Of a DNA stretch of 64,000 bases, positions 13,481-28,200 are shown in pieces. The notes under the pieces are model-generated. The model was not told the DNA's origin. It saw only the letters and a list, made by a program, of their open reading frames with translations, and did no database searches. The position numbers and the translations under genes are program-made. The stretch covers positions 79,082,604-79,146,603 of the forward strand of contig NC_065531.1 of NCBI RefSeq assembly GCF_020184175.1, read 5' to 3'. How positions within the stretch are numbered: the stretch's first letter is position 1; every line of letters starts with the position of its first letter. Origin of the DNA: Aphis gossypii (Eukaryota; Arthropoda; Insecta; Hemiptera; Aphididae).

Positions 13481-13774
13481 TTATCTTGAGACTGTTTTAT
13501 TGGTCCGTAGCGTTATTATTTTAACAGTTTTCGATCCTATCGCGTACAGAAATAAATATAAATATATACGTATTTTTTTTACGGTTGGCGCATTATTTTT
13601 AACGATCCGTCGTCCACCCTCACCCGACACCCGTTGTTGGATCTTAACTTTAAACTCGAGCCAAATACCCATTACGCACACATGGCCCCCCTTAGACGCG
13701 GGTTTCCAGATAAACGGATGTTGACCACCAGCCAATACCCCGAATGACGTCATGTAATGTGTATAGTATGTCAT
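13481..13774 (-). other. ATG-started frame of 97 codons in a GC-rich block, doubtful
   Basis: On the minus strand an ATG at 13774 opens a 97-codon frame. The N-terminal half lies in GC-rich DNA (about 13590-13760) and looks more protein-like (it includes GGQHPFIWKPASKGGH) than the A/T-coded C-terminal half. No domain is recognised. A + strand frame overlaps the same block, so the open state may simply reflect low stop density. A small old gene or repeat fragment remains possible. Confidence 0.15.
13745..13752. promoter_or_regulatory. Perfect CRE palindrome TGACGTCA
   Basis: Full 8-bp cAMP-response/CREB-ATF consensus, embedded in ATGACGTCAT at the edge of the GC-rich block. Only the sequence match is seen; activity is unknown. 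Confidence 0.45.
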
Positions 13775-16700
13775 TTTAATTGGTCCGGAAATATGATTTA
13801 TATAATATTATAAATTCGTTGTACATTTTTATAAAACTCTATTTAATAATAAATTAAAATCACGATTTTGAACATCTTATTGATGGGTTGCAGTGCCTAT
13901 TCGTGTCGTCGTCGGTTGTCACGATTTTGCTCATCTGCACGCCCCAACGATCTTTGGGCCTGACGCATTCACCGTCTTTGTTTGACGTTATTGTCGTTTT
14001 GTAATAACAATAATAACTATTATTATTATTATTATAATCATAATAATGAGAACTTAGTCGGAGAAAGTTTACAAAAATACCCGTGTAAAAAATATTTCCT
14101 ACACTTTACTGATACACGAATTTTATTTAACTAGGTTTAACAAAACATTATAGTAGGTATATTTATAATTATTATTTATATTATATACTATAAAATATAT
14201 ATTATGCCAAGTTTGTTTATATTGATCAAAATTTTGGAATAGACAAGTGGCATCAAATTTTCGAAGTATATAAGTAATATACACTTATCTAGTTGTACTT
14301 AAATTAAATAAGATGAATGAGTCGTTTATTATATGGTATGAATTAATTTTAACGACACTTTAATGTACATTTTGTGTAATCTTCGTATCTATATAATTAT
14401 TAATATTATTCATATTTCAGGTACTATTATTTCATCTAAAGTTGCCGTCTAAAAGTAATCAATTTATAATTGTTAAGTTGTAAAGTTCAATAACTATATA
14501 TTTAAAGATTCTAAAGAAATTCGATTGACTTGGTAACGCAAATAACAATAGCATAATTAAATAATTATTTAATTGGGAGGGGAAAAATCTTTAGACTTTA
14601 TAAAATGAGGGAGCAAAGAATCAGATTGTGGTAATAACTACCTCAGTTATAGTAATATCGAAGTAAATCTTAAGGCAAAAATAAACAATCAAACTTAATG
14701 CCTGACAAGAAAATATATAAATCAATATAAGCATTAAATATACAAATTATAATATCTCAGTGTTTTTTTAAAATTATGTATACCTATTATATATGACGTG
14801 CGTATTTTATAAACTTGTATATACAATACAAAATTAGATTTTTAAAGTTTTAATCGTTTTTCTAAGCTTTTTTCGAAATAAAACTGAAATTTATCGATGT
14901 TTAAAATGTTTAATAAAAAACGTCTAGTCACAATTTATTAGTAGGTATAATATTTTATTCCTCTGATATATCTCAAAAAAAAAACGAAATTCATTTAAAT
15001 TTTTGAAGTTAACTAATAAAATAAAAATTCCTTATAATTTTACTCATATAAAATAAAATAAAATATCAAACAATATCATTGTTCGTTGCGATTTACGAGA
15101 TGAAAAATATTCGATAATCTTAATTTGTATTTAGATATTTTTATTTAAAAGAAATATTTACAACCTATATTTTTTAAAACAGAGACAATTATAGGTATAT
15201 ATATTATAATGGGATATATGTATGAGGAGACTGCTCATTAGTGGAACTTTAGTAATATATGATTTAAAAACGAAAATATCAGTATTTTTTCTATTTCCCC
15301 ATATAATAGTAATAATATTAATAATTATTTTATAAATATGCTTTTTTTTGTTATAACGGCTTCACGGCTCACGCCATCTATTAACTTAATATTAATACAT
15401 ATTTATTTATTGTGATTTTTGTTGCTGTTCAATGTCACCACTATAATACATGTACCATGTGCCCCCTTAATGGCACGTATTTTCTCCCATAAACATCAAA
15501 TTTTAACGTTATTATTATTTTCTTGTTGTGAATATGTGATTTACATTCAATACATGTGTTCGGTTAATATATATTATATATAGAACAGTACAATATAGGT
15601 ATAGGTACATATGAAGCTACAATATAATATATGTGACGACGAGTTAGCCATTTTTTGTTTACCTCAGTGTGTGTAGCTTATGTAGATGACAAATACCTTT
15701 ATGTATCTTCTTAATTTTTTTTATCGTTTTTGAACATCAAACGTTTATTTTGAATCAGGCGATTGTAATTTAACATCAGGTATTATAATATATATATAGA
15801 TTATCTATAAAGGTGAAATAATAAAATCAAATAAATAGTAATTGATGAAGTGTAATGTTTTCTTGATTTGATCTAGTGAAAAAAAATAATTTAACTCTAC
15901 ATATACTTGCCCATAATATATTTTGCATACTAATATTTTCCATTAATATAATCTACATTACCTACACATTTCTTATTTTCAATGTTGTTAATTTTCACAA
16001 AAAAATTGGAGATATAAATATTTCAATTATTGGTTTTGTACATAATCTTGTAGTATCTTACAATAATAGATAATTTACGAATAATCTTTTGTAAATTCTA
16101 AAAATTACCTTTGTGTGTAAAATCAATGAGCCCTCGAGTCTTCACATTAAATCCATTTGATTTATTAGATTACATTATCGTTTTCCCGATTTAAAATCGT
16201 GTGAAGTTTTTGTTTCTTTTAAGTAAAGGTATCACATTTAAGTCTTGTGTATAAACAAAATGAGTGTAGTTTATTTAATTATCGCCCATTTTTGTTCTTC
16301 GAAACATTCAAGTTGGTGGTATAAAACATTGTTTTCAGAAGGTTGCACAGTTATAGAAACCTCAGTATTTTCCTTTGTAGATCAAACCCTTGAGGGTTCT
16401 GTGTTCTCTCTGATCCTCTACATCTTGTCATCAACTAATTAATATTACATTTTTACCGTACCGAGATAGGGGATGGTACCCTGCACTTCACCGAAAACGT
16501 GGTCAGTTGTTTACGCTGAAAGGTTCGGTAATTACTGCATATTATTTATATTATAAATGAATCCACTTCAAAAATAATGAATCTCATATGTTTTAACTCG
16601 AATAACTTAATAAGCTAAAAATGTAATATACTATAATATTAGCTCTATATTATAATACTTGAGCGCCTGAGTGTATTAAATATTAATAAACTTTAGGATT

Positions 16701-19480
16701 ACAAGTTAAATACTTATAAGAATTGGGTGTATAGAAATAACTGCCATATTATTCTAGTTAATAGTATATTTACTTTTTTATTTATTCTCGTGTGAAATAT
16801 TATGAATACCTATTAGATTTCTGAATTTTACAGAAAAGTGATATTAGTTCAACCTATTGGGTTTTTATTAATAATATTTATTGTAAATATTCATAGTTTC
16901 TTAATAAGAATCTATTCATGAATATTCGAGAATTATATTCGGGTGTTAAAGAATTATTGAGAACTATTGATTGAACTAGTGATGTTGCTGCAGCTCAAAG
17001 AGTGAATTTTAATTAACAATTACAATTTTATTTTAACAATCCTTGAGAGTAAAATTTATATATTTTATACGAATGAAAAAAGTTATTTCTTTTTTTTTTT
17101 TTATAAAACAATCACAAATTTGACGAGGACCCTGAAGAGTTCTATACAAAAATTGTAAAAATACAGCACTTTAGATATGGTTGTCATTTTTTTCCCTATG
17201 TTTTTATATAATATTCACAACTTTCGTTTCGCAAAAACACTTCAGTAAAGGGCGTTGAATTTAATTACAACAAAACAACCTGATGAAAAGAAAAATGATA
17301 AAAATATTAAAAAGACAATAAACAATGTATACCCTACATAACTAACAACTATAACAAGTGTAATAGTAATGAGAAGATAAAACGGAAATTTATACTCGTG
17401 TATTACATTTAGTTATTGACAAATTCAAACGATGATTAGAATATTATAAAATACATAGCTTGTCTGTGTATATCTATATAAAAAAAAAAAGTTAAGCAAT
17501 TTTTTGACTGAGTTTCTCTGATATTTTATATTTATTGTGTATTTACAATGACGTAGTTTGTAAATGTTTGAAACAGACTTCCAAAAGTGCACTGTATGTA
17601 TACTGGTTTTATAATGTCTACATAAGTTTTGTTGTTGAAAGCATTGCCGGATATATGTTGCTTATACATCATATATCTATATTATTTACAAACACAAATA
17701 TATACTACCTATATTATACTTAAACATATCATGTATTTGGAATATACAATTTAATAAAATCAAGTGTTCGAATATAGGTGTAAATAATGATAATCGGTAA
17801 AAAATACAAAGGGAAAATAGAACCAACTGAAAAAATATTTTTATTATTAGTGAAAATAGGTATTGTATTATTAATAAATATAAATATTATTAATAAATAT
17901 AAAAATATTAATGTACTCACGCATTCATTATTATTTCATTTACATTTTAAGCAATGCTTTTATTTTACTGTACAAAATTGTGTCTGTTGATAAGTCATAA
18001 ACGTATTAATTTTTAAGTCTAATTAAGGCGGTAAAAAGATAGATTTTAAAGGAAATACTTACATTACAAGGGTCACAAACTCGGAAATGTTTCATAAAAA
18101 TATAACTGATTGTCCAGGAATACTAAGAACTAGTATTTTAAAATCTGATCCTTTTACGATAACAGAAAACGTCAAACGCACTTAATATATTTTTGTTTCT
18201 TTTTTTTGTTCTTTTTGTTCTTTTTGTTCTTATAATTCTTTTTTTCTTAGTCTTTTCGGGATTTGATAAATTTTATGAGCCATATTTTTTATCTTGTATA
18301 GCATTATAATACCTTTACATTTTAAAATTAGCAATCGAAAGCCAACTGAAAGCCAATGAATACTATCAGTAATTATTTTAAAATGTATATCTATTATACT
18401 GTTAGTGAAAAAATATTTTGTTCTATATTTTCCATTAGAATAAATTAAAAATCGTGACAATATTTGTAAATTAACTCTTTTACGCCTTGAATCTACATGT
18501 TAGTTAACCGTATTGCGAATATAATATAATGTATAACGTGTCTAAATAAACGTACGAGTTTTGAATTTGATTTCTTAACTATTTTAGATCTTATTTATTA
18601 ACCAAGTATCGTGTTATTTTAATTTTATTACGTTATGATTGCAATAAATGTATAGTTTTAATGTAATCTAATTTAATACAAAAAGTATGCAAATTGTTAG
18701 AACGCACGTTTTATATTAATGTGATTATTTGAAATATTATGTGTGGTTCTGTGGTACCTTTAATTTTTACATGAATAACAATAGTTGCACAAAAAACAAT
18801 AGAAATTTAATGAGTTTGATTTGAATTTTAACGGAAATAACAATATAGTGAAAATGTTTAATCGATGTATTTGTTTTTATAATTCGATGCGTTGTATTTC
18901 GGCTAAACCTTTATAGTTTATGACACAAAACAGTATATTTTTTCCATAACAAACCGTGTGTTCGGAATGCTATGAGTTATGACCTATTGGGTATAATATT
19001 TTTCAATACATATAGATAGATACTGATATTTACAGTATTTTGTGGAGTGTTTGTAAACATCATACAATAATAAGGCTTTACTGTTATAATAATATAAAAC
19101 CTTACTAAGGATATTCTTTATTTCATAATGTGCGGCGCAGTTGGGTCAGAAGCCGGAAGTCGATGATTATTTTTAATTTTTATTTATTTTGTGGATTTCG
19201 TATCTTTCGTTTTTACACGCGATACAGTATAACAACGTTTTTCTCAAATACCTAGTTAATTGTTTGTATATTTTTGTACGATATGCATCCTGAAGTGTAG
19301 GTTGTTTTTCAAATACCTACGTATTATTTATTTATTTATACATTATAAAAGGGTAATATATTATATTATATCATATCATAATAACATACATTTGAATAAA
19401 GTTTACTATTTTGACTTATTTTAGCCGACTTATGAGAGTGTTTTGCATAAATTTCTTGTGAAAGTAAAAAAAAAAAACAT
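13775..19480. other. AT-rich intron-like DNA
   Basis: Long A/T-rich stretch without supported exons. A frame at 16260-16442 starts at an ATG in good context (AAAATGAG) and encodes 60 residues with a hydrophobic start (MSVVYLIIAHFC), but it has no recognised domain and no neighbouring gene. A TTTTTGTTC tandem repeat lies at about 18200-18230. Confidence 0.45.
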
Positions 19481-21152
19481 CAGAGAAAAAATAGCCAATA
19501 TTGGGTTTTTGTGGCGCCTTCGCGCAGTGCTATAAGTCGGTTCGGGTGAACAGAAAATAACAATAATAATAATAATAATAATAATAAAAATAATAATAAT
19601 AATATTCGTTCTCACGGGAACAGGTGATTTCTAGACGCATTCGAAAAAGGGGATGTGGGTTGGTTCTTTTTTTATGTACAGGTATACATTCTTTCGATGT
19701 GTACATAATTATTACCGTGTTCGGCGCGATCGTTTTGGGGGTGTTTGTGAAGGCTATAAAAAAACCACATTCCGGGTTCACTACGTATACGTATATACGT
19801 ACACATAATATATAATATATAAACTGCCCGAAGCGGGTGTATTTTGTTTCACAAATCTTTCAGACGTTCCGGAGTGATATATTATTATAATTATAATTCT
19901 TAGGTTGAGAGAGAATCGTTGTATGACGTTTTTCGATTGTTTAGTTCACGATCTTCCGTATATTTTTCGAAAATGTGTTAACATACCTCATCAATGCGAA
20001 AAAAAACGACGTCTATTGTTCTAACAATGTGCTGAGGAATTTTAATTGCATTTATTTTCACACGTTAAAATACATTGTTGATGATTTTTTCGATGCCTTC
20101 TCGTTGTATAACGGGTACGTAAAAGTTGAGTTTATTACTTTTATTATATTATAGTTTTCTTATATAGTACAGTATTTGTATGTGGACTTCGTGTTTACTC
20201 GCAGTAGTTAATTTAACATCTAAATGAATCTCGTTGGATCGTTACGATAGTTGTACTGCGTTCGACGTTGATAGTCTTAAAACATATAAGTTTATATTTT
20301 ACGAAAATGACGTTTTAAAATATTTGTTTGTTTTTACACAGTGTTTGTATGTTTTTGGTTTTCAAAAAAATATGTGCGTGGTGAATATAAAATGAACCAT
20401 CCGAAAATGCGGCCCAGCGTTTATTCTTTATGTATATTGCATGTATACAAATGTTGACGAATTTATAGTGTGTTCTCCTCCGGGCTTGGTGCACGAGATC
20501 CCGGCCATAAAATATTCACATAAAATACCAAAATCCTATATGAGTATATATGTATATTGTATGTGTTTAAGGTATAAACACGCTCCGCTTGGCAACCCCT
20601 GGACGACGATTTCCATTTTAGCGAGCGTGTACGACCAAAATATAATATAATTTTTACATTCGCGTCTAAATATAATAACGTCTGTTGAATTTAAGCCCAC
20701 CGCCGCGACCGTCTAGTGTTTTTTTTATACAGTGGTCATGTGTGGTTTTTGTAATGTATACACAAAACAACTCGATTATGTTGGTGGTCGATTAGAACAG
20801 TAGCGTAGTATATAGAACGCGCGTGCATGTGTGCGCGTGATGCGTTTTTATTAATCGTTCGAGAAAAGGTGTGGAATCGAAATTAATTCGATAAAAAATC
20901 TGAGCTTTTAGATGCAAATCCTTGTTTGTATTAAAATTTATCATTGTTTGTACGTAAAACGTAATGCGGGTATTCGTATATGTATATTGTATATATATAA
21001 TATAAATGTATACGTTGTTCTTAAAAGACCTTTTGAAGAACCTTTGAAGTCCGCGGAAAGGATTTCCTTAGTGATCATATATATTGTGTGCATTGCATAT
21101 AATACGATATATTATACATCTTATTAATAATTTGTGTATGTTTATGTTACAG
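19481..21152. promoter_or_regulatory. Moderately CpG-rich region before the 21-kb exon
   Basis: CpG and GC content rise relative to the flanks. An AAT microsatellite occupies about 19562-19604. GC-richer patches at 19620-19780, 20450-20710 and 20800-20890 carry no supported frame. The end merges with a T-rich tract and the acceptor GTTACAG at 21152. It may hold regulatory sites or a promoter close to the first coding exon. Confidence 0.3.
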
Positions 21153-21324
21153 GTATATTGCAGATATAAGATATTGATCATCGTACTCCAGCGTATCTCT
21201 CGGCCGCCATCTGTGTTGCGATCACCCCTCGACTGCAATGAAGTATCCGTTGTTTTCTGAAGACTCTCCGAATCAGCAAATTGACGACAGCCTACAATTG
21301 TTCTCGTTCAAGCGTCGCTATCAG
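21153..21324 (+). CDS. First coding exon (leader plus 29 codons), product unknown
   Basis: The upstream side has two tandem acceptors, TTATGTTACAG (AG ends 21152) and TATTGCAG (AG ends 21163). The leader then runs to an ATG at 21238 in fair context (G at -3, CTGCAATGA). The frame reads MKYPLFSEDSPNQQ and continues acidic then basic, ending FKRRYQ at the donor CAG|GTACCC (21325). The 87 coding bases end in phase 0 and join in frame to the exon at 38284. The frame stays open to 21603, so the exon could be longer: a second donor, TAT|GTGAGC, lies at 21371. Its codon use and balanced base composition differ from the AT-rich surroundings. No domain is recognised; this would be an isoform-specific N-terminus of a larger protein encoded beyond the window. 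Confidence 0.5.
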
Positions 21325-24300
21325 GTACCCTTCTTCATCCATCTCCGTTCGTTCAGTGTACCGTCTATATGTGAGCGTGTGTGGTCAAAATTCCAAATTC
21401 GTCTAGTCGTCATTTATTTATATTGTATATATTTTGTGTGCCGTAGCTCGCGGTTACCTCTTCAATTTTTCTCCGACGGACGTTGTGTTAATATAAACAC
21501 GTCAAACATTTTCTATTTTTCGTACCGGTCAAAAATCGTATGTGTTGCACTAGTGCAGGTGGTGGAGTTCAAATGTGCATTGCGTCAAGAATTATTATTA
21601 TAAAAATATTTTAAGTTATTATTCGCGTAATTATAAGAATTACGAGCGCCTTTTCAAAATACATGTAATTTAAATTATTGTTAAATCACTTTGGATGAAA
21701 ATTTTCAGCATTAATGTTGCAACAGTTAGTACAATTACATGAGATGTATACGTTTTACGATTTATTTTGGAGCATATCGATTTTAATGTAGTTTTATGGT
21801 AATATGTAAAATGTAATGATCTCGATATTACTCTAAATAATTGTTTAAGATACACAGTGATATTGTGCACTAACAAAATAATAATTGCATATTATTAGAA
21901 CACAAGTAAGCTATCGGTCGTAAATATCTCGACTGATTATAGTATTATATATTATATAATATATATATATATATATCTAGTGTTATAAATTTTTAGTCAT
22001 CAAATCGAAATTTTCTTAAGTAAATTGACATATTATCACGTTTTTATAAAAACTAAATATAGATTAAAAAAAAAATATGTATATATTCATGGACATTAAA
22101 ATATTATTCGATTACTTTGAAGACATAGCTATATAATACATAGTATTTATAATATTATATAATTGTCATGTATTGTTTATGAAATCTTCGTATATTATAC
22201 CTATAATCGTAAGTTCTTAGAAATTATTAATTTCGCCGACTATACTAGATAATTTGTTAAATCAAACTTAACTACAGTAGGGATTACTTAATGCGACATC
22301 GAAGGGACGAAATAGCTTGGTTGTACAAAAACAGACAATTCTGACGGGCTTTAAGATTTTGTACGTATTAATTATTAACTGATAAAATGTTTAGCCTATG
22401 ACATATTTAGCAATTTCTACTATACTTTACCGAGGTTAATTCCATTTTTTTGAATTGCGATTTCATTTAACTCTTGGTGCTTTATTTCATGAAATCTATT
22501 ATAATAGAAATTGTGAGTATGTATAAGAAATGTTTTTCTCCCTATGATTTGTGTTCATAGTTGCGCACCGTTGACGAACCAAGCGTCTATTGTTGTCTGT
22601 GTTCTTGTTATTTTTTCTCCCGTTGAAATCTACAACATAATTACTGATACTATAATTCAAAAAATAATTTACTCATTAAAACTGTAATTGTTTATACGTA
22701 TGAGAATTTTTTTAAAACTATGTTTGATGACAGTCATGGTTAAAAAATCTTATTGTATGTTGTTTTGAATAAGGTACTATTTATTTAATAGTTCTGTAGC
22801 TAATTTAGAACTTTAAAAATACACGGCAGGTATATCTAGCATAATACAGCAAGCATAATTGTAGGTTTTTACGGTTTTAAATTTAATTTTTATGATCTAG
22901 ACGGTAAATTGCACGCGATATGTTGTGACTTGTGAAATTTTATTTGTAGGTGATACGTCGTCTTAATTAGACAACTATACTTTGTCGCCAAATTTGGTTG
23001 TATGTTATGAGTTAACAATAAATAGTTAAATAATTCAAGTAGAAATAATTTATCTCTCATAAATTTTTGTTTTAGAAATTGTTGAATTAATATTAGCAAT
23101 TTTATATTATAGGCTATTTTATAGAAGGAAATCTTCTGTTTTAAACATTGGGATAAAGTATTTATATTTTATCAGCAGTTTGTTACCTAAACAGTTTGTT
23201 CAGATGTTTTTCTTACATGGATTTTAGTATTTTATTTTGTGGTTGTTGATTTTCTCAGTTAATTTGTAACTCGTGTTATAATAGAATATAATGCTGTGGT
23301 TGGGATACGTTTTATAAACACCAACAGCCGCAGTAAATTGTACTTCTTTTACTAGGTGGATACTTTTATTTTTGTTTTGCAGTTTAACTTGCATATATTG
23401 TTACATCGAAGTTTTTCATGGTTTCATACCATTTTTTTTTTACAACATAAGGTGATCATTCATGTATTATGATTAATATGGGAGCTTAGAAAAGTTTTTT
23501 CTGCTGGTATGCTCATATACACTGTAAAACGCTGAACATTCTTTACAGCCAATCACCAATTTCGTCCTAAAATTCTAATTCTAATTGAATATTGATCATA
23601 ATTAAATAAAAATTTAACTTTTTACTATTACTATAAGTAGTACACCAGCAAATTAATATGGATTTTTAATTTCAAACCTATTAATTATAGCAGTTTGTAT
23701 AATTTATTAACTATAATAGAATAGAATAAGACTTACACTATATGAGGTTTAAATACAATAAATTGTAGTATTATTATAGACTTTATATAGTTATATAGTA
23801 TATAGTACTTTACTATATAGTTGTTTTTGATTGAGTTTATAATAATTTGTTTTATTCTCCAAGTAGTTTTATTTCGTTCTTTTTTATAACTTCATTGGTA
23901 ATTAATTATTAGTTTTATATTACAGTGTTGCTAAAGTTTTTATTATTAAAGAATACACGTATATATTATATAGGTTGTGTGTAGTGTTGTTTGAACAAAA
24001 TAAATACATACAAAATTTAAAGAAAAATGTTTTTTTTTATAAACATTTTATTTTGCAAAATAATTTAGTTTAGTTTTAACTTTATGCATTTTTAAACTTT
24101 CTGAAAAAGGTTGAAGGATCAACTTTAAAATTTAAATGGGAACCCTATTTTTGATTCATATAAAATGTAAAGTTTTTCCATATAGTGAATTATGATGATT
24201 GTGTTATACTATAATAATATAATGTTAGGTTTATTTATATGTATATTTTATGTTAACATGACTTTTCTTAGATGAAACAGACGTAATATTGAGTATACAC

Positions 24301-27300
24301 ATATTCAAAAAAAAAAAAAAAATAAGTGCTGTAAAAAAATCAAAAAATATAAATGACAACTATGATATTTAAACAATAAAATTTAATTCTATTATTTATA
24401 ATAAATTCCAAAAAAATGTACCAACTTGTGTTTCGAAATATTTACAATGAAATCATACACGTTTACCCATTTTAATATAATAAGTCTATGAGCTTAAACC
24501 CGATTATATTATAAATTTTCATTAATTTATGTCGTAATTATTAAGTTTGAAAACTATTATGTCTTTTTTAGTGTACAATAATTTTGTTGATTTTCTGAAG
24601 TTAAATTAAAATAATATATCGTTTACTTATTTACATAATCACTGAAGCGTGTTGCTCATTTTGTTTGTTCAAACATTTTGATAACACTGGCAATTACATA
24701 TTAATTATATTACTGAACTAAAAAAAAAATTGACGCTTATTTCAATATCGTTTTGGAAAATAATAATAAAATTAATTAAAAAAGTACAATTACACTAAGT
24801 ACTATATGTATGTACTATACCTGTACATAGTGCGCAATTAGTTTAATACATCATGAATTTGTTCAGGAACAATGATATGCGTTTTTGACGGTGTTCCTGG
24901 AAAACTTTTTTCTGCTGCACTAGTCATTGTAATAACCCCATAGGAAAACTATAAGAATCTAATTTAATATCATTTTCGTCTCATTTTTAACATTTTTTCC
25001 CCGTTGGTCCAGTTCGCTGCGCTGTAGTTTATTCATGGCACAAGTAGCGAAACTCGTAAAAACCAACAGTAATAATATAATAATCGTAAAAATAATGTAA
25101 AAAAAAAAAAAAAAATCCCCTGGTGGACTTTTGCGTGAACCATTTTTTCATCGTATTCTCACACATTTAAAACCCCTAAATCCTATAAAAAAGTTTTTAT
25201 TTCGATATTAATAATGAAAATTGATTATAAAATAAATCGGAAACTGTATCTCGGGAAGCTATAATATAACGTCGTAATATACGCGTATATATACAGTTTA
25301 TATCATTTTTCTTTTACGGTTGAATTCAAACTACTTCCTGGTATACACTGTGGTCCATTATTATAGCTTAATTTTCAAAGATGTTGATATTGGTATTTTT
25401 TTGCATTTTGTTCTAAAGGAAATTTTCTCATGTTATTTATGTGTATTTTACAACTTTACTGTATTTACCGGTCATTACTTATTCATAAATTGTATATATG
25501 TATGGCTTTAAAAATAGAAATTCCTTTTATTATAATTTTTCCAATGGAGATGATTCTACCTTATCACAAATTTGCAAGTCTTACCAAACATTGTTGTTCT
25601 CATTTTATATACTACACTACTTAAAATAATATATACGTATTGAACGTACTTAATACATTACAAAAAGTCAAAAACCATTTCATATATATAATGTATACGG
25701 ATTTATTTAAGTAATTGCCGTGAAATTGTAGTTAGAAAGTATAACGGCAATTGTTCGTTGTCTATTCAACTTTAATTTGCTGGAATACATAGGTACTTGA
25801 TCCAAATTTATATTGACAATGTACAGACTATACAGAGTTATGTCCTTTTTAGTGTTTACATTGTCGATAAGTTTTTTTCTTTATTTTAATGTGTTTTTGG
25901 AAAATTATTTTCGTATTATATATTATGTTACGTTCTAATATGATTAAAACAAATAAATTATATGTATCAATTTTTGCGTTTATAGTTAAGTTATGTACAA
26001 TATAAAAAAATTCATAGAATGATTACTTGTACATTAAATGCATTTTCTTCACCTAAAGTTTTCGAAGGAAATAAGTATAATTTCCTATTATGTAATTTTT
26101 TTAATATTGTAAATTGTTTAAAACTACATTATTATAGTTGGAACACGCGTATTATGATGCCACGACTAAAAACAGTAGTAAACGTAAACAGTAAATAGAA
26201 TAATAACGTTTGATAGAAATTCTCACTAAATGTAGGTTTGCCTGGTAAATGCAGCTGGCGAACAAAAACTATACTAACTTTTCTGTTTGCGCATTTACGA
26301 ACAAACAATTCCAAAGCATATTTCTAGTTTACCGTCAACCTTTGTTATATGTCAGCTAAGAATTTTAAGTCTTTTGTTAACAGTTCCCATGCAATTTTTT
26401 TATTTTGACTCTGCTGCATTAGTAGTAGCGATATAATATATATATATAAGCTCGGTTTTTGTTTTCCTTAGGCTGAGACATTTTTTCCAATACTTTTCTT
26501 AGTTCGTACTAGCGGTGGAATAATGTGTAACATACTATAAGGCGCCGCTGAGACGATAATATATACACATAGTGACATGACATTGTACGCATTTTATATT
26601 AAAAAAAAAAAACCTTTCGGATATTACGTTCCTTGTTTTATGGTCTACAAGACTAAACTGGCGATATAACAAAATATATAATATATGTATATTATATGGG
26701 ATTTTTAATTTAATTTCGACCAGTGTGTAAAATGTAATTATATCATTTATCAGTCTCACATAATATAATACCTGCAGCTGTGTAGTTGATTCGTATGATG
26801 AAATAATTAATGCATATGTTTGATTTTTTTTTAGTTTTCTAAAGTATTTTTTGTAGAAGTAATAATCAAGATCGTAAATTTAATGCACTAAAAACTGTTA
26901 TTAAATATGCAAAAGCACGCATTTTAAAATTCTAAAAATGCTAAACTGCGTAAAATAACTTTTTTTTAAACAACATTTAAAAATATTATCAATTAAAAAA
27001 AATATCTTGAATAAACATTTGTTAAGATTGCGTTTGTTATTATTCTCATTTAAAGTATTGTTCCGTGTTTAAAGATAAGCAATAGCAATATAAATAAATA
27101 ATATTTTTTATTCGTGGACAAGTGCTATCGATTACATTAATAACATTAACAAATTTATCAAAAAAAGCCAGTGGCTCATCAGTTATCATGATTTGTTAAA
27201 GTAATCATAATAATAATAATAATAATAATATAATAGTAATAATAATTATTATTATTATCATTAAAATAAAAAAAAAATTAAAATAATTTGAAATTGTTAT

Positions 27301-28200
27301 TATGTTAAATAAATTTTTATAAGTATATACTGAATATATAATAATAAATACATTATGGTCAGAGTTATTATAGTTCTTCTACGAAGTTAAAAAAAAAAAA
27401 GCATGCAAGTTAATACTTATAAGATTCTAATTTTTCTCGATTTCAACTGCTACCTACTCATTATTATTGTGTTTGTATTATTTTCATCATTGTTTTCCAT
27501 AAATATTCTAAATATTTATTGAACAAATTTCATACTATAGAATTGTTTTTAAGATAAAGTTGTGTATAATGTAGTTTTTGTTTATCTACCCGCTATAAGC
27601 GTGACCAAAACACTTGCAGATAATGCACTTAATCGTTTAACCGATCAAAGAATCGCATTGATAAATGAATATAGTATGCATATTTTATAATTTATAAATG
27701 ATTTATATATTACTTAATATACATACATATCGTTCATATACATTTATCTATATTGTATCAAAACGTTTAAAATAACGTATAACGAATAAAAATATAATAG
27801 TATTCTATTATAGTATTAATGTAAAAACAATAAGTAAAGAATATAAATAACCCATATGAATAAGTCTTCAATAGGTATTTTATTCCAGTAACATTATTAA
27901 CATTATTTATTATATGGCGTTACATTTTGTACACATAGTTTTCAACGCTGGTAGTATGTAGAATATATAATGTATATTGTTTTCAATTGCAAATATATAA
28001 CCACCATTAAAAATTACAGCTGGTACAATTGTTATCAAGTCTAGGGTCAACTTATTTCTTTTTAACTAAAACAAAAATGCATAATAATTAATAGAATTGA
28101 TTATCTGTCTATATTGTAATATTGCGATAAAATAATGTTAATTTGGCATATGATATAAATTGTACATGGATACCAGAATATTATTTATAATGGTCGGAGA
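21325..28200. other. Large intron, AT-rich part
   Basis: First 7 kb of a putative 17-kb intron between the exons at 21.2 and 38.3 kb. It is strongly AT-rich, with a TA microsatellite at about 21955-21977, A runs near 24308 and 25100, and an AAT/ATT array at about 27205-27260 that could fold back on itself. No exon with paired splice signals was found. Confidence 0.45.

Noticed and set aside
25085..25110. A runs (also near 24308, 49090 and 57009) as retrocopy tails
   Set aside because: No upstream gene-like sequence or flanking target duplication is visible. Simple A runs are common in this AT-rich DNA.
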